NCBI GenBank assembly: GCA_027023115.1
Contig: JALVWZ010000364.1
Span: 1 to 7,502 of the forward strand
Reading direction: 5' to 3'
DNA length: 7,502 nt
From: Thermaceae bacterium
Lineage (GTDB): Bacteria > Deinococcota > Deinococci > Deinococcales > Marinithermaceae
The stretch's first letter is position 1; each line of letters starts with the position of its first letter. The notes below the pieces were generated by a model. It made no database searches. It was not told where the DNA came from and saw only the letters and a list, made by a program, of their open reading frames with translations. The position numbers and the translations under genes were made by a program. Shown here piece by piece: positions 6,106-7,502 of this stretch.

Positions 6106-6127
6106 GGGCGGACCCGCGTGTCCGCCC
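6106..6127. repeat. GGGCGGAC palindrome
   Basis: GGGCGGAC (6106-6113) pairs with GTCCGCCC (6120-6127) across a 6-nt loop. It lies 60 bp after the HAD gene. A minus-strand transcript would have no U-run after it, so it is a weak terminator candidate at best and probably a REP-like element. Confidence 0.65.
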
Positions 6128-6186
6128 CTACGACGAGGTAACAAACACCACGAGCCACAGGCTGCGAGCTACGATCCGCCGGCCCC

Positions 6187-6852
6187 TCAGCCATTGCCCT
6201 CTAAAATCCGCCAGCCGCGTTCCCTTGCCAGCCTGCGCAGGCGGGCGTCCGGGTATACGGCCGTGGGCGCCGCGGCGAGCTCGAGCAGGTAGCGGTCGGG
6301 GTAGGTGTCGCCGTAGGCGCGCTCGAGCCCGCGGCCCAGGTATTCGCGCAACCTGGCCGCCTTCTCGCGGCCGACGTTTACCGGCCCCCCGAGCTTGCCG
6401 GTAGCCGTGCCCTCCCGGCATACCAGCGGCGTGCCCAGTATTTCCAGCCGCGGGTCCAGACGACCGGCAAAGGCCCGCAGTACCGGTTCGTAAGTTCCCG
6501 AAGCCAGCACGATCCGCGCGCCCGCTTCCAGCCCCGTGCGCAACTCGGTCAGAACGTCTTCGCGCCGTCCGGGCCAAAGGACGTTCTGCACCACCCAGGC
6601 GCTCATTTCTTCCAGCCGTTCGCAGGGAAAGCCGGCAAAGAGCCCGGCCAGGTCGCGCATCCACTTGTTCTGGTACGGGCGCTTGGGGATTATCCCCGCC
6701 TTGGCCAAGAGCGCGCCGGGCAAGTGGGCGTTGAAAAAGCGTTTATAGGCGCGCCCGTGACCGCTCGCCGCAAGCCACTCGGCCACGCCCTTCCAGGTCT
6801 CGCCGGTAGTCAGGGTGCCTTCCAGGTCGAAGGCCCAAACCTCCTCAGGCAT
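6187..6852 (-). CDS. HAD-superfamily (subfamily IB-like) phosphatase
   Basis: A 221-residue HAD hydrolase related to phosphoserine-phosphatase-like and CicA-like enzymes; it probably dephosphorylates a small phosphorylated metabolite, substrate unknown. Motif I is DLEGTLT with nucleophile D9; the usual second Asp is E11. Motif II is the Ser in LASGT (S118), motif III is K164 in the GREKAARL segment, and motif IV is GDTYPD with D182 and D186, followed by the AVYPDARLRRLARERGW ending typical of subfamily IB. A helical cap insertion fills about residues 17-90. The ATG at 6852 overlaps the end of the upstream hydrolase by 8 bp, which implies translational coupling. GGAG at 6863-6866 is a usable ribosome binding site. 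No membrane segment or signal peptide is seen. Confidence 0.88.
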   Translation of the reverse strand: MPEEVWAFDLEGTLTTGETWKGVAEWLAASGHGRAYKRFFNAHLPGALLAKAGIIPKRPYQNKWMRDLAGLFAGFPCERLEEMSAWVVQNVLWPGRREDVLTELRTGLEAGARIVLASGTYEPVLRAFAGRLDPRLEILGTPLVCREGTATGKLGGPVNVGREKAARLREYLGRGLERAYGDTYPDRYLLELAAAPTAVYPDARLRRLARERGWRILEGNG

Positions 6853-7502
6853 CCTCGAGCCGCTCCGGATGGAACTTACGCCAGTAGCGAGCGAGGCCGG
6901 GAATGCTCATCCAGGCCGGGTCGGCTATCTCGTACTCGGCCTGTTCCTCCTCACCCAACCCGTAGGCCTCCAGCTCTTCTTTTTCCATGGCGGCGAAGCG
7001 GCGGATCATCTCTTCCTCGCCGGCACCTTCCCGCATCCAGCCGAGCACCGCCTCGGCCCAGCGGTACATGCGTTCCTCCAGGTCGTCCAGGTGCTCGCTT
7101 ACGTCGGAGAACGCGCCAAAGTGGGTCGGCCTGATCTCGTCGGCCTCGAGCGCCCGCATCTTCAAAATCGAGTCGGCCCAGGCTTCCAGGTTTATCTCCG
7201 GCGGCGGGAAGGGCGGCACCACCGGACCCTTGCCGATGCGAACGCCGCCAACGTCGCCCGAAAAGAGCGTTCCCTCGTGGAACCAGGCATGATGGTGACC
7301 GGCGTGGCCGGGGGTGTCTATGGCCCAGAACTCGGCCTTGCCCACCGCCACCCGCTCCCCGTGTTCCACGGCGCGCACCTTTTCCGCCGGGATCCGCCCC
7401 GGCCGTCCCCAGAGCTCCTCCATCTTGTCCTTGTAGATGCGGCCGGCGCTCTCCCACAGCCGGCTGGGGTCTACCAGGTGGGCGGCGCCCTTGGGGTGGA
7501 CG
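6845..7502 (-). CDS. Metallo-beta-lactamase-fold hydrolase, N-terminus off window
   Basis: 218 residues are visible with the frame open at the window edge, so the start and the HxHxDH motif lie beyond 7502. The part present begins VHPKGAAHLVDPSRLW, a phrase seen in many MBL-fold hydrolases. It then shows TPGHAGHHHAW (third metal motif), FSGDVGG (metal-bridging Asp) and RPTHFG (last His), spaced as in the glyoxalase-II-like branch. The C-terminal third is helical and Glu-rich, ending WRKFHPERLEDA. Its TGA stop (6847-6845) overlaps the HAD start, so the two are an operon pair. The substrate cannot be read from the sequence; a thioester, lactone or phosphoester hydrolase are all possible. Confidence 0.9.
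   Translation of the reverse strand, partial: VHPKGAAHLVDPSRLWESAGRIYKDKMEELWGRPGRIPAEKVRAVEHGERVAVGKAEFWAIDTPGHAGHHHAWFHEGTLFSGDVGGVRIGKGPVVPPFPPPEINLEAWADSILKMRALEADEIRPTHFGAFSDVSEHLDDLEERMYRWAEAVLGWMREGAGEEEMIRRFAAMEKEELEAYGLGEEEQAEYEIADPAWMSIPGLARYWRKFHPERLEDA

Larger units (their letters stand above)
5833..6186. other. Gene-free repeat mosaic between IS110 and HAD gene
   Basis: No credible gene was found in this 354-bp stretch. It is a patchwork of short words: GGAGGTGGG at 5848-5856, a TAGTGCG tandem array, AGCCACAGGCY words, a C-rich hairpin, TACCACG words and a GGGCGGAC palindrome. Several are shared with the 4215-4485 spacer on the other side of the IS, so the element lies inside a repeat-rich intergenic zone. 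No promoter toward the IS was recognised. Confidence 0.6.

Overview
The window is GC-rich bacterial DNA. All convincing genes lie on the minus strand, so transcription runs from high to low coordinates. Gene content, protein style and the GC-rich repeat-filled spacers suggest a thermophile of the Deinococcota, probably family Thermaceae (the Thermus, Meiothermus, Oceanithermus or Marinithermus group). That is inference from memory of protein families; no search was run.

Layout from high to low coordinate, in the order of transcription. (1) 7502-6845 is a metallo-beta-lactamase-fold hydrolase lacking its N-terminus at the window edge. It overlaps by 8 bp (2) a HAD-superfamily phosphatase-like protein at 6852-6187. 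(3) 6186-5833 is a gene-free mosaic of short repeated words and small palindromes. (4) 5832-4526 is an apparently intact IS110-family insertion sequence. Its DEDD/serine recombinase has a non-coding leader of about 235 bp at the 5' end and its stop codon lies in the other end, the layout of IS110 elements that encode a bridge RNA. (5) 4525-4172 is a second gene-free repeat region. (6) 4171-1 is an RNA-metabolism operon driven by a recognisable promoter: rpsO (ribosomal protein S15), pnp (polynucleotide phosphorylase) and an RNase J gene cut by the window start.

The operon joins a ribosomal protein to a 3'-5' phosphorolytic exonuclease and a 5'-3' exo/endonuclease, so the two exonucleolytic directions of RNA decay are made from one transcript. 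Each spacer holds a stable hairpin: 11-bp perfect between rpsO and pnp, and 11-bp with one bulge and a UNCG-type loop between pnp and rnj. The rpsO leader has two overlapping pairings suited to S15 autoregulation.

The most interesting part is the IS110 element. CCTAGGGG (minus strand) occurs at both ends. The structured leader contains a segment matching the opposite end in 12 of 13 bases, and the match stops at the first base of a proposed CT core, as expected of a donor guide in a bridge RNA. The target guides and the right donor guide were not identified convincingly, so the bridge-RNA call is a strong candidate, not proven.
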